55,300 nucleotides of DNA from Candidatus Acetatifactor stercoripullorum (lineage in GTDB: Bacteria > Bacillota > Clostridia > Lachnospirales > Lachnospiraceae): positions 1-55,300 of the forward strand of contig DXGH01000055.1 of NCBI GenBank assembly GCA_019114005.1, given 5' to 3'. The translations under genes were made by a program, and so were the position numbers. How positions within the stretch are numbered: the first letter of the stretch is position 1; each line of letters opens with the position of its first letter. Below the pieces are notes generated by a model. It worked only from the letters and a program-made list of their open reading frames with translations, did not search any database and was not told where the DNA came from. This document shows, piece by piece, positions 17,790 to 25,961 of the stretch.

Positions 17790-18767
17790 ATGAAAACCTT
17801 AAAAAATGGCGAATTATGGTATGATACCCAGGGCAATGTGATCCATGCTCATGGGGGCTGTATGCTTAAGAAGGACGGTTATTATTATTGGTATGGTGAG
17901 AACCGAAACGATGATAATTATATCAGCTGCTACCGTTCTGCGGATTTGCGGGAGTGGGAATTTCGCAGACACATTCTGACGACCCATTCTCCCGTCAGCA
18001 AAAGCAGGGTGAAGGCATCCCTTACGCTTGTAAACGAAAAGGGAGGTAAGGTGAATCTGGAACGCCCCAAGGTGCTCTATAATGCTGCCACAAAAAAATA
18101 TGTATTGTGGGTGCATTATGAAAACGGGGAAAATTACAGAGAGGCGGCCTGCGCCGTGGCCACCTGCGACGTGCCGGACGGAGATTTCGTTTACCACGGG
18201 CACTTTAACCCCTTTGGGTATATGTCACGCGATTGTACTTTGTTTCAAGAAGAGGACGGCACGGCTTATTTTATTTCTGCGGCCAGGGATAATGCGGATC
18301 TGCATATCTATCGGCTTCAGGAGGATTATCTGAACATAGATTCCCTGGTGAACAGGCTGTGGCAGGGAGAGTACAGGGAGGCCCCGGCTGTCTTTCAGAG
18401 AAATGGCACCTATTATATGCTGACCTCCTTCTGCACGGGCTGGAAGCCCAATCAGGGAAAATACGGAACCGCTGAAAGCATGGACGGAAAATGGTCCATA
18501 TTGAAGGAATTCGGGGATGAAACTACCTTTCATACCCAGCCGGCCTTTGTGATGCCTATTGGAAGTCCGGACAACAGAGAATTTCTCTATATTTCGGACC
18601 GCTGGGACGAAGAAGATTATAATCATTCCAGCTATGTCTTTTTGAAGCTGACATTTGACGCTGAGGGCGGCCTGCATCTGGAATACGATGAGAATGTGCC
18701 CCTGGAGGGGAGGAAAGGCTGGAAAGAGAAAGGAATTGATGATGGAGAAGCAAGTGGAAATTCCTGA
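17790..18767 (+). CDS. Glycoside hydrolase family 43-like enzyme
   Basis: Five-bladed beta-propeller glycosidase type (GH43, clan F), which removes arabinosyl, xylosyl or galactosyl units from plant polysaccharides. The N-terminal WYDTQGNVIHAHGG and YYYWYGENR repeats resemble subfamilies acting on galactans and arabinogalactan. Candidate catalytic residues: base Asp12 in WYDTQG, pKa-tuning Asp148 in SRDCTLF, acid Glu197 in REAPAVF. There is no signal peptide, so it acts in the cytoplasm on imported oligosaccharides. Length 325 is a complete single domain. It lies 23 bases after the broken permease and overlaps the next esterase by 29 bases, which shows translational coupling. Substrate remains uncertain. 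Confidence 0.75.
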   Translation: MKTLKNGELWYDTQGNVIHAHGGCMLKKDGYYYWYGENRNDDNYISCYRSADLREWEFRRHILTTHSPVSKSRVKASLTLVNEKGGKVNLERPKVLYNAATKKYVLWVHYENGENYREAACAVATCDVPDGDFVYHGHFNPFGYMSRDCTLFQEEDGTAYFISAARDNADLHIYRLQEDYLNIDSLVNRLWQGEYREAPAVFQRNGTYYMLTSFCTGWKPNQGKYGTAESMDGKWSILKEFGDETTFHTQPAFVMPIGSPDNREFLYISDRWDEEDYNHSSYVFLKLTFDAEGGLHLEYDENVPLEGRKGWKEKGIDDGEASGNS

Positions 18768-19806
18768 TATCCTGACTGCCTGCTCCGGCAGGCGGATAGA
18801 GAACAGCCAGGACTGGGAGCGCTTTCGGCGTCCGGAGCTTTTAAATCTGTTTACAGGGTGCATTTATGGCTACTGTCCTTTTCCCGTGCCATGGGCGGTA
18901 TCCTATGAAAGAATAGGAGTGATCCGTCAGGGGTCATGGGGAAGGCGGGAACAGCTTGTACTGCACCTGCCGGGATTTTCTTTCCCTCTCGCATTGTATC
19001 TGCCAGAGGGGAGAGGTCCCTTTAAAGTAGTGGTCTATTTGAGATTGACCAATGAGAGGGAAACGGTAATTCCGCTGGACCGGATTTTACAGCGGGGCTA
19101 TGCGGTTTTGCTTCTCTGGGTGGAGGATGTGGCCCCGGATGTTCCGGACACTTTTGAGAAGGGGATTTTTAAGAGCCTTTCGGGGAAGAGAGGAAGAAAG
19201 GACTGCGGCGCTATGGGGGCATGGAGCTATGCTCTTAGCCGGGTCATGGATTATATAGAACAGGACGAAAGGCTTCTGGCGGCAAAAAGCGTATTGGCGG
19301 GCTTTTCCCGGGGAGGCAAATGCGCCCTGTGGACAGCGGCGGCGGATCAGCGTTTTGCGCTCTGCGCAGCCTTTCATTCCGGATGTACGGGAGCGGGCCT
19401 AAGCAGATGGGGCAGCAAAAACAAGGAAACGGTAAAAGAGATTACGCAGAAGTTTCCCTATTGGTTTTGTGAGGCTTATGGGGCATATGGGGAGAAAGAA
19501 GAGTACCTTCCCGTGGACCAGCATATGCTGCTTGCGCTGATTGCCCCCAGATTTCTGTACCTGGCAGGTTCCCTGGAGGACCCCTGGGCGAACCCGGAAA
19601 GCGAGCTGGAAAGCGCATGGCTGGCCTCCGAGGCCTATGCACTGTATGGTCTTTGGGGGCTTAAGCTGCCCAAAGAGCCAAAGGAAGGAAAGCTGTATAA
19701 GGAAGGCAGAATTGGGTGCTATATCCATAAGGGCGTACATGAAATGACGGAGATGGAGTGGGAGCTTCTGCTGGATTTTGCAGATGAAAAATTTTTGTTT
19801 CAGTAA
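18739..19806 (+). CDS. Alpha/beta hydrolase, glucuronoyl esterase (CE15)-like
   Basis: The nucleophile motif of CE15 enzymes (G-C/F-S-R-x-G-K) is present as GFSRGGK with Ser190. Downstream blocks follow that family: FHSGCTGAGLSRWGSK, KFPYWFCEAYGAYGE, DQHMLLALIAPRFLYLAGSLEDPWANP, and the catalytic His334 in KGVHEMTEMEW. CE15 enzymes cut the ester between glucuronic acid of xylan and lignin alcohols. There is no signal peptide, unlike secreted CE15, so an intracellular sugar-ester substrate is likely. I chose ATG 18739, with AGGA upstream, although the frame is open from 18655. Together with the GH43-like gene it suggests a former hemicellulose side-chain operon. Confidence 0.7.
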   Translation: MMEKQVEIPDILTACSGRRIENSQDWERFRRPELLNLFTGCIYGYCPFPVPWAVSYERIGVIRQGSWGRREQLVLHLPGFSFPLALYLPEGRGPFKVVVYLRLTNERETVIPLDRILQRGYAVLLLWVEDVAPDVPDTFEKGIFKSLSGKRGRKDCGAMGAWSYALSRVMDYIEQDERLLAAKSVLAGFSRGGKCALWTAAADQRFALCAAFHSGCTGAGLSRWGSKNKETVKEITQKFPYWFCEAYGAYGEKEEYLPVDQHMLLALIAPRFLYLAGSLEDPWANPESELESAWLASEAYALYGLWGLKLPKEPKEGKLYKEGRIGCYIHKGVHEMTEMEWELLLDFADEKFLFQ

Positions 19807-19830
19807 TTGTAAAACAGGTTATGGCAAGGG

Positions 19831-19857
19831 CGCAGAGAAAGCATCTCTGCGTCTTTT
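19831..19857 (+). terminator. Rho-independent terminator after the carbohydrate locus
   Basis: CGCAGAGA (19831-19838) pairs with TCTCTGCG (19844-19851) around a five-base loop, followed by TCTTTTCC. It ends the GH43/CE15 transcript. Confidence 0.75.
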
Positions 19858-19861
19858 CCTA

Positions 19862-19890
19862 TTGACAATCAAGTCATAATGGAGGAGAAT
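19862..19890 (+). promoter_or_regulatory. Possible promoter and operator of the metal GTPase cluster
   Basis: A perfect -35 TTGACA (19862-19867) is followed after 17 bp by GAGAAT (19885-19890), a poor -10. The -35 lies in an imperfect inverted repeat TTGAC-AATCAA-GTCAT, which could bind a metal-responsive repressor. It is only suggestive. Confidence 0.3.
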
Positions 19891-19938
19891 AAAAGGCAGT
19901 GGCGGGCAGGTTCTGCCCGAAGGAAAGGAAGTAGAAAA

Positions 19939-21039
19939 ATGACAAAGATTGACGTGGTGTCTGGATTTCTGGGAGCAGGAAAGACAACCTTGATAAAGAA
20001 GCTTTTGCAGGAGGCGCTTTCAGGAAGCAAAACAGTGCTGATTGAGAATGAGTTTGGTGAAATCGGCATTGACGGCGGGTTCTTGAAGGAGTCGGGAATT
20101 GAAATCAAGGAGATGAATTCCGGCTGCATCTGCTGTTCTCTGGTGGGAGACTTTGGCGCCTCCTTAAAGGAAGTCATAGAAACCTATGAGCCGGAGAGAA
20201 TATTGATTGAGCCCTCCGGCGTGGGAAAGCTTTCCGACGTGTTAAAGGCAGTGGACAATGTGGCCTTAGACCTGGATGTACAGGTAAACAGCGCTGTTGC
20301 AGTGGTGGATGCCGCAAAGTGCAAAATGTATATTAAGAATTTCGGCGAGTTTTTTATCAATCAGATTGAATATGCGGGAACCGTTATTTTGAGCAGAACG
20401 GATAAGGTTTCCGAGGAAAAGATTCATGCCTGTGTGGAGCTGATCCGCCAGTATAACAAAAAGGCGGCCATTATTACCACGCCCCTTAAGCAGCTGGACG
20501 GAAAGGATGTACTGGAAACCATCGAAGGAGCGGATAGACTGGAGGATATGATGCAGGAACTGCTTAAGGAGGCCTGCGGCCATGAACACCATCACCATGA
20601 GGAAGCCTGTGGCCATGAGCACCACCATCACCATGAGGAAGCCTGCGACCATGAGCACCACCATCACCATGAGGAGGACTGTGACCATGAGCACCATCAT
20701 CATCATGATGAGGACTGCGACTGCGGCTGCCATGATCATCATCATGAGCATGGACATCATCATGCGGACGAAGTGTTTACCAGCTGGGGGGTGGAGACGC
20801 CTAATGTATACAGTGCTGAGGAAATAGAGCAGATACTGACGGCCTTAGACAGCGGTGAATACGGCGCTGTGCTGCGTGCAAAAGGGATGGTTCCCGCCGC
20901 GGATGGTTCTTGGATTTATTATGATTATGTTCCGGGCGAGCATGATGTGAGAAGCGGCAGGCCTATGGTAACGGGAAAGATATGCGTTATCGGGTCAAAG
21001 CTTGACGAAGAAAAGCTTGGGGAGCTGTTTCGGCAGTAG
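19939..21039 (+). CDS. G3E-family GTPase (CobW/ZNG-like metallochaperone) with His-rich segment
   Basis: COG0523 GTPase that delivers metal, probably zinc, to client proteins. Walker A is GFLGAGKTT near residues 10-18; the family's metal motif CxCC is present as GCICCSL; LIEPSGVGK and SRTDKV follow, and the CobW C-terminal domain ends the protein. Between residues about 212 and 275 lies a His/Asp/Glu/Cys-rich tract of tandem units (CDHEHHHHHEE type) ending in DCDCGCHDHHH, a likely metal store. ATG 19939 follows AGGAAAGGAAG; an upstream in-frame ATG at 19879 has no such site. A second CobW-like gene and a ZIP transporter lie downstream. Confidence 0.9.
   Translation: MTKIDVVSGFLGAGKTTLIKKLLQEALSGSKTVLIENEFGEIGIDGGFLKESGIEIKEMNSGCICCSLVGDFGASLKEVIETYEPERILIEPSGVGKLSDVLKAVDNVALDLDVQVNSAVAVVDAAKCKMYIKNFGEFFINQIEYAGTVILSRTDKVSEEKIHACVELIRQYNKKAAIITTPLKQLDGKDVLETIEGADRLEDMMQELLKEACGHEHHHHEEACGHEHHHHHEEACDHEHHHHHEEDCDHEHHHHHDEDCDCGCHDHHHEHGHHHADEVFTSWGVETPNVYSAEEIEQILTALDSGEYGAVLRAKGMVPAADGSWIYYDYVPGEHDVRSGRPMVTGKICVIGSKLDEEKLGELFRQ
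20572..20712 (+). repeat. In-frame tandem repeat encoding His-rich units
   Basis: Four units: one of 33 bp (20572-20604) and three of 36 bp (20605-20640, 20641-20676, 20677-20712). Each encodes (A/D)C(G/D)HEHHHH(H)-acidic-acidic. Silent differences (CAC/CAT, GAA/GAG) show the copies are not all recent. It continues as a degenerate His/Cys tract to about 20763. Copy number may vary between strains. Confidence 0.85.
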
Positions 21040-21101
21040 TGTAAAGAGAAAGCTGAGTCTGTGATGATACTTCACGGATGTTGGAAAGGCAGGAGCGCGG
21101 C

Positions 21102-22031
21102 ATGAAGCCAGTATATGTGATAAACGGTTTTTTAGAAAGCGGCAAGACGGAATTTATTACCTTTACGCTGGGGCAGCCCTATTTTCAGATCAGGGGAAAA
21201 ACATTGCTTCTTTTATGCGAAGAGGGTGAAATCGAATACGAGGAGGAGCTTTTAAAAAAGAGCAGGACGGAAGTGGAGCTGATTGAACGGGAGGAGGATT
21301 TTAATCCCTCTCACCTGCTGGAGCTGGAAAAAAAGCACAAGCCGGAACGGATCATTATAGAATACAATGGCATGTGGAATTTTAAAAATATGAAGCTTCC
21401 GAGACAGTGGAGAATAGAGCAGCAGATCACCACCATTGACGGCTCTACGTTTCCCATGTATTATACAAATATGCGTTCCCTTTTGGCGGAAATGATCCGA
21501 AATTCTGAAATGATTATTTTTAACCGTTGTGACGGAATCGCCGATCTGAATAATTACAAGCGCAATATCAAGGCCGTAAATCCGTCGGCTGACGTAATCT
21601 TTGAGGATTCCAATGGTGAGATTGACGAAATCTTTGAGGATGATCTTCCCTATGACTTAAATCAGGATACCATTGTCCTGGACAATGAGGGTTATGGTAT
21701 CTGGTACCTGGATTCCATGGATCATCTGGAGCGGTATTTCGGGAAAAAGCTGCAGTTTGTGGCAATGGTGTTAAAACCGGATCATTTTCCGCAGGATTAT
21801 TTTGTGCCTGGAAGAATGGCTATGACCTGCTGTGCCGACGACATGGCCTTTTTGGGCTATGCCTGCCAGTTTGCCGGGGCAGGCGCCCTGAAGCAGAAGG
21901 AGTGGGTAAAGGTGACGGCGACTGTTTCCAGGGAGTATTGGGCAGACTACAAGGGAGAGGGCCCGATTCTCCATGCGCTCAGTGTGGAAAAGACAAAGGC
22001 ACCTAAGGATGAAATTATCAGCTTTACTTAA
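21102..22031 (+). CDS. Second CobW-like GTPase, lacking the CxCC motif
   Basis: Walker A is GFLESGKTEF near the N-terminus and a guanine-recognition-like FNRCDGIAD is present, so it belongs to the G3E GTPase group. The metal motif CxCC of the first paralogue is missing: the equivalent region reads LLLCEEGEIEYEEELL. The C-terminal half (VAMVLKPDHFPQDYFVPGRMAM) is a CobW C-like domain with a CC pair in TCCADDM. ATG 21102 has AGGAG six bases upstream; the open frame starts at 21078. It is a 309-residue cytoplasmic protein. A partner or regulatory role beside the first GTPase is inference. Confidence 0.75.
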   Translation: MKPVYVINGFLESGKTEFITFTLGQPYFQIRGKTLLLLCEEGEIEYEEELLKKSRTEVELIEREEDFNPSHLLELEKKHKPERIIIEYNGMWNFKNMKLPRQWRIEQQITTIDGSTFPMYYTNMRSLLAEMIRNSEMIIFNRCDGIADLNNYKRNIKAVNPSADVIFEDSNGEIDEIFEDDLPYDLNQDTIVLDNEGYGIWYLDSMDHLERYFGKKLQFVAMVLKPDHFPQDYFVPGRMAMTCCADDMAFLGYACQFAGAGALKQKEWVKVTATVSREYWADYKGEGPILHALSVEKTKAPKDEIISFT

Positions 22032-22045
22032 AGGAATCAGGTGAT

Positions 22046-23317
22046 ATGAAGCAGATGCGAATCGGTGAAAAAATCGGCTGGAGCAAAGAGAGCAGAATCG
22101 GAAGGCTTGTATTTATTCTGCTGCTTTTTCTCTATACCGGAGTAATGCTGTATCTGTTTTTGATGCAATGCTATGAAGTGCCGGATTTCATATCAGATAT
22201 GCCGGCTTATGTGGAAAAGACGGCTGGGATAGCGGGAGACTATGAGTTTCCCTATCCCTTGTTTTTTACTGTGGCAAAGCTTTTTGCTGTTTTTTTGGGA
22301 GCGCCTGCGGCAGTGGCTGTGACAACGGCGATTTTGAATTCCTTTGGCGTGTGTACGGCAAAATATTATATGAACCGTCAGGTAAGGTCTTTTGTCTGCT
22401 ATGAGGAGATGAGCGAAAAAAAACGCTGCATGACAGATATTTGCGTGACTGGTGCGGTGTTCGCCCTATTTTTACTGGGGAATCTTTATTCTCCCAAAAA
22501 TACGGCTTTTTTTGGATTTGATTATGCTTACAGGTGTATGGGAATTTATACTCCCAACCCGGTGTGGAACGCTACCTATATGGCAACCAGACCCTTTGCG
22601 GTCATCTGCTTTTTCGAGGCGGTAAATCTGCTCTCAGAGTACAGAGAAAATTTTCAGTGGAAGAAATGTGTGCCTTTTGCGCTCAGTCTGTTTCTTACAA
22701 CCATAACAAAGCCAAGCTATACTTTGGTAGTGGTTCCGGTGTTTGGACTGGTTCTATTGTTTCATGCAATCAGGAGTAAGGGGAAAAGCTTAAAAAATGC
22801 CTTTTTCGTGTGTGTCACAATGATCCCTACCGGTATTGATCTTTTGTACCAGTATTCCGGGGTTTTTTCGGGAACTAACGTTTTGGGAGAGGAGACAGGA
22901 ATCGGCTTTGCCTTTGCAAAGGTATGGGGCAATTTTTCCAGTAATATCCCCTTAAGTATTGTGATGGGCATGGCACTGCCTTTGGGCGTGCTTGTGCTGA
23001 ATCTGGGAGAGCTTAAGAAAAACGGGGCATACCGCTTTGCATGGCTGAATTATCTTATGGGAGCCGGAATGTTTCTTGTACTGTATGAAAAAGGCTTTCG
23101 GATGTTGCACGCCAATTTTTCCTGGGGATATATGCACGGGATGTTTTTTGTGTTTTTGATGACATTGGCTTTGGTGATCAAGAATACCGTGCAGTGGAGG
23201 AAAAGCTGGAGAATTATATTCGCAGCGGCAGAGTGGGCAGTGCTTTTGGCGCATTTGGCATGCGGATTGAATTTTTTGTGGTATGCCTTGCAGGGAAATG
23301 ACCTGGCAGGCTTTTGA
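22046..23317 (+). CDS. Polytopic membrane protein of unknown function, possibly GT-C fold
   Basis: I do not recognise a named family. The 423-residue protein has about 10 hydrophobic segments. After the first span (about residues 22-43) there is a loop with YEVPDFISDMPAYVEKTAG, whose acidic residues and position recall GT-C glycosyltransferases. Another loop reads YTPNPVWNATYMATRPFAV. ATG 22046 follows AGGAATCAGG, 14 bases after the second CobW-like gene, and the ZIP gene starts almost at its 3' end. It therefore belongs to the metal-cluster transcript, but nothing in the sequence indicates metal transport. Confidence 0.6.
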   Translation: MKQMRIGEKIGWSKESRIGRLVFILLLFLYTGVMLYLFLMQCYEVPDFISDMPAYVEKTAGIAGDYEFPYPLFFTVAKLFAVFLGAPAAVAVTTAILNSFGVCTAKYYMNRQVRSFVCYEEMSEKKRCMTDICVTGAVFALFLLGNLYSPKNTAFFGFDYAYRCMGIYTPNPVWNATYMATRPFAVICFFEAVNLLSEYRENFQWKKCVPFALSLFLTTITKPSYTLVVVPVFGLVLLFHAIRSKGKSLKNAFFVCVTMIPTGIDLLYQYSGVFSGTNVLGEETGIGFAFAKVWGNFSSNIPLSIVMGMALPLGVLVLNLGELKKNGAYRFAWLNYLMGAGMFLVLYEKGFRMLHANFSWGYMHGMFFVFLMTLALVIKNTVQWRKSWRIIFAAAEWAVLLAHLACGLNFLWYALQGNDLAGF

Positions 23318-23340
23318 GAACAGTGGAAATGAGGATGGCT

Positions 23341-24117
23341 ATGCAGATATTGATCGGACTTTTGATACCGTTTCTGGGAACTACCCTGGGAGCGGCCTGT
23401 GTGTTTTTTCTGAAAAACCAAATTGGACCCAATGTCCAGAGAATGTTTACCGGGTTTGCCGCGGGGGTTATGGTGGCTGCTTCCGTGTGGTCCCTTTTGA
23501 TTCCCGCCATGGACATGAGCGGGGAGATGGGGAAGCTTGCGTTTATACCGGCGGTTGCAGGCTTTCTTCTTGGAATTTTGTTCCTTCTTTTGCTGGACAG
23601 TCTGGTTCCCCATCTGCATATGGGCAGCAATGTGCCGGAGGGAAGAAAGAGCGGCTTTGGAAGGACCGCTATGCTCCTGTTTGCTGTGACCATTCATAAT
23701 TTTCCGGAGGGAGCTGCCTGCGGCGCTATTTTTGCGGGGGTTTTAAGCGGTGAAGGTTCTGTTACCATGGCGGGGGCATTGGCCTTGTCCTTGGGAATTG
23801 CGCTGCAGAATTTTCCGGAGGGAGCCATTATCTCCCTGCCCCTTCGCAGTGAGGGAAACAGCAGAGCAAAATCCTTTCTGCTGGGAACCTTGTCAGGGGC
23901 GGTAGAGCCGCTTGGAGCCCTTTTGGCCATCGGCCTTGCGGGAGTGGTAACGCCCATTCTTCCCTATATGCTTTCCTTTGCAGCGGGAGCCATGATTTAT
24001 GTGGTGGTGGAGGAGCTGATACCGGAGGCCAGCACGGGCAGCCATTCCAATATAGGCACCATAGCCTTTGCCATAGGCTTTTCTCTTATGATGGTGCTGG
24101 ACATAGCGTTAGGGTGA
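23341..24117 (+). CDS. ZIP-family metal transporter (GufA-like)
   Basis: Eight-span permease that imports Zn or other divalent cations. The metal-binding helices are present: VTIHNFPEGAACGAIF and ALQNFPEGAIISLPL, then a conserved EPLGALLA and VVVEELIPEA. ATG 23341 has AGGA upstream and gives 258 residues, the normal length; earlier in-frame starts (TTG 23314, ATG 23329, ATG 23335) exist, and the first overlaps the end of the preceding gene. It is the last gene of the cluster with two G3E GTPases, which supports zinc as substrate. Confidence 0.88.
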   Translation: MQILIGLLIPFLGTTLGAACVFFLKNQIGPNVQRMFTGFAAGVMVAASVWSLLIPAMDMSGEMGKLAFIPAVAGFLLGILFLLLLDSLVPHLHMGSNVPEGRKSGFGRTAMLLFAVTIHNFPEGAACGAIFAGVLSGEGSVTMAGALALSLGIALQNFPEGAIISLPLRSEGNSRAKSFLLGTLSGAVEPLGALLAIGLAGVVTPILPYMLSFAAGAMIYVVVEELIPEASTGSHSNIGTIAFAIGFSLMMVLDIALG

Positions 24118-24124
24118 AAAAGTA

Positions 24125-24892
24125 ATGCAGGAAAATGAAAAAGACATACAAAAGCTGAATAATAGACTCAGGGAGCTGGCGGAGAAATCTTTTCAGCAGA
24201 ATTTGTTTACCTTCACCGGCTTTTTGGGGCTTTCGGAGCAGGATGCTTTCTTTCGTCTGGAGAGGGAACTGTCTTATGCAGGCTGTACTCTTTTTGGGGG
24301 AAGAGAAAATGCGGAGAGAAGGATGCTTCGGTTTGGAAGCCCACAGGAGTTTGGGTATGATGTGCCTTTCCCCATTGTTTGTATCCATATCCGTCCGGTG
24401 GCTGCAAAATTTGCTGACAGTCTCTCCCACAGGGATTTTCTGGGGGCTTTGATGAATCTTGGAATCGAGAGAAGCACCCTGGGGGATATCATGGCAGGAG
24501 ATAAGGAGGCGTATCTGTTTTGTGCGGATTCCATGGGAGACTATATCTGTGAGCAGCTTGCCCAGGTCAGGCACACCAGCGTGACCTGCACAATTACGGA
24601 GAATTTTGAGGAAATTCCAACGGAGGAGCCGGTGCGCCAGAGAATCCAGGTGTCCTCCCCGAGGGTGGACGCTTTGCTTGCGAAGGTATATAACAAATCA
24701 AGGAGCGACTGTCTGGAGCTGTTTCGGGCGGGGCGTGTCTTTGTGGACGGCAGGCTGTGCGAGAGTAACTCCAGGCTGCTTAAGGGCGGCGAGACGGTAA
24801 ACGCCAGAGGCTTTGGAAAATTTGTTTATACGGGCCAGACGGGAGAGACGAGAAAAGGGAAGCTGAATGTGGAGGTAGCCGTGTTCAGATAG
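24125..24892 (+). CDS. ylmH: YlmH-type S4-domain RNA-binding protein
   Basis: YlmH proteins bind ribosome-associated RNA through a C-terminal S4 domain; a role in rescuing stalled large subunits is known for the Bacillus protein. The S4 domain lies near residues 178-240 (RVDALLAKVYNKSRSDCLELFRAG, FVDG). The N-terminal part shows the family block with FLGLSEQDAFF, FGGRENAERRM and HRDFLGALMNLGI. Length 255 is usual. It starts 7 bases after the ZIP gene. In Bacillus this gene sits in the ylm/divIVA cell-division cluster; here that context is missing. Confidence 0.88.
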   Translation: MQENEKDIQKLNNRLRELAEKSFQQNLFTFTGFLGLSEQDAFFRLERELSYAGCTLFGGRENAERRMLRFGSPQEFGYDVPFPIVCIHIRPVAAKFADSLSHRDFLGALMNLGIERSTLGDIMAGDKEAYLFCADSMGDYICEQLAQVRHTSVTCTITENFEEIPTEEPVRQRIQVSSPRVDALLAKVYNKSRSDCLELFRAGRVFVDGRLCESNSRLLKGGETVNARGFGKFVYTGQTGETRKGKLNVEVAVFR

Positions 24893-24908
24893 AAATGAGG
24901 GCGAGAAT

Positions 24909-25865
24909 ATGTATCATTACACAGTTGTGCAATGGCTGTTTTTCTTTTATTTTTATTGCTTTTTTGGCTGGTGCTTTGAATCGGCCTATGTGTCTATAAA
25001 GTCTAAAAGGCTGGTGAACAGGGGATTTATGCGGGGACCCTTTCTGCCGCTGTACGGCTGCGGGGCAATTATGATGCTGGTGGTTTCCAAGCCCTTTCAG
25101 GAGAATTTGGTTTTGGTATATATTGCCGGCTGTCTGGGAGCAACGGTTCTGGAATATGTGACCGGTGTGACAATGGAGGCGCTCTTTAAGGTCCGGTATT
25201 GGGATTATTCCAAAAATAAATTTAATTTTCAGGGACATATTTGTCTCGGCTCCTCACTGGCCTGGGGAGGGCTGACGATTCTTATGACAGAGGTGATCCA
25301 TAAGCCCGTAGAGCGGCTGGTGCTGTCCATACCTGGCAGATATCTGGGAATTATAACGTTTTTGCTTTCGGTGTATATTTGTGTGGATTTTGCACTTTCC
25401 TTCAAGGCGGCTTTGGATCTGCGGGATATTCTGGTGCAGATGGAGCGGGCCAAGGAAGAAATGATGCGTATTCAGAAGCGTCTGGACGTGATTATTGCAT
25501 TGACGGAAGAGGATTGGTCCAGCCGTAAGAGTGAATTTGCGGACGGTCTGGCTTTGCGCAAGGGCGAGATCAAAGAAGGAATCTCCATGCGGATGGAGGA
25601 TGTGAAGGCCCAGATTGACGAGACATTGGAAAAATTGAAGAATCTGGCGCAGACAAAGCCCAATGCGTATCTGGACAGCGTGAAGGAGGAAATTTTCGAC
25701 CTGAAGGTGAAATATAAAAGCAGTCTGGATTATCGCAGCCGTCTTGGAAAGCTTAAGGACTTTTTCCAAAGGGGCCTGATTCGTTCCAATCCGACCATGA
25801 GCTCCGAGAAATTTAGGGAAGCGCTGGAGGAATTAAAGAAAAATTCTCAGAAAAAGAGAAAATAA
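24909..25865 (+). CDS. CmpB-like (putative ABC transporter permease family) membrane protein with coiled-coil tail
   Basis: The first 165 residues hold five or six hydrophobic spans with the family blocks FFGWCFESAYVS, RGFMRGPFLPLYGCGA, EYVTGVTMEALFKVRYWDYS and QGHICLGSSLAWG (Pfam family of putative type IV ABC transporter components). From about residue 175 to 318 a long charged, probably coiled-coil region follows, unusual in length for the family. No ATPase gene is linked, so transport is unproven. It starts 16 bases after ylmH. A paralogue without the tail is encoded at 31400-31849. Confidence 0.75.
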   Translation: MYHYTVVQWLFFFYFYCFFGWCFESAYVSIKSKRLVNRGFMRGPFLPLYGCGAIMMLVVSKPFQENLVLVYIAGCLGATVLEYVTGVTMEALFKVRYWDYSKNKFNFQGHICLGSSLAWGGLTILMTEVIHKPVERLVLSIPGRYLGIITFLLSVYICVDFALSFKAALDLRDILVQMERAKEEMMRIQKRLDVIIALTEEDWSSRKSEFADGLALRKGEIKEGISMRMEDVKAQIDETLEKLKNLAQTKPNAYLDSVKEEIFDLKVKYKSSLDYRSRLGKLKDFFQRGLIRSNPTMSSEKFREALEELKKNSQKKRK

Positions 25866-25876
25866 GGAGAGGGAAG

Positions 25877-25918
25877 CAAGCCAAGTTAAAGAAATCTTAA
25901 ACACTTGGCTTGTTTTTT
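25877..25918 (+). terminator. Rho-independent terminator
   Basis: A perfect 10-bp stem CAAGCCAAGT / ACTTGGCTTG (25877-25886 with 25903-25912) closes a 16-base loop and is followed by six T. It ends the transcript of the CmpB-like gene before the two-component system. Confidence 0.88.
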
Positions 25919-25961
25919 GTTAAGAAGCATTTTGGTAAAATCAAAAGCAGGAGGGTGAGAA

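Noticed and set aside
20266..20763. Met/Val-rich minus-strand frame, and the impression of a CRISPR-like array
   Set aside because: The repeats are contiguous in-frame codons of the His-rich GTPase, without spacers; the minus frame is their shadow.
25913..25941. Housekeeping promoter before the response regulator
   Set aside because: TAAAAT at 25936-25941 is good, but at -35 spacing there is only the T-run of the terminator.
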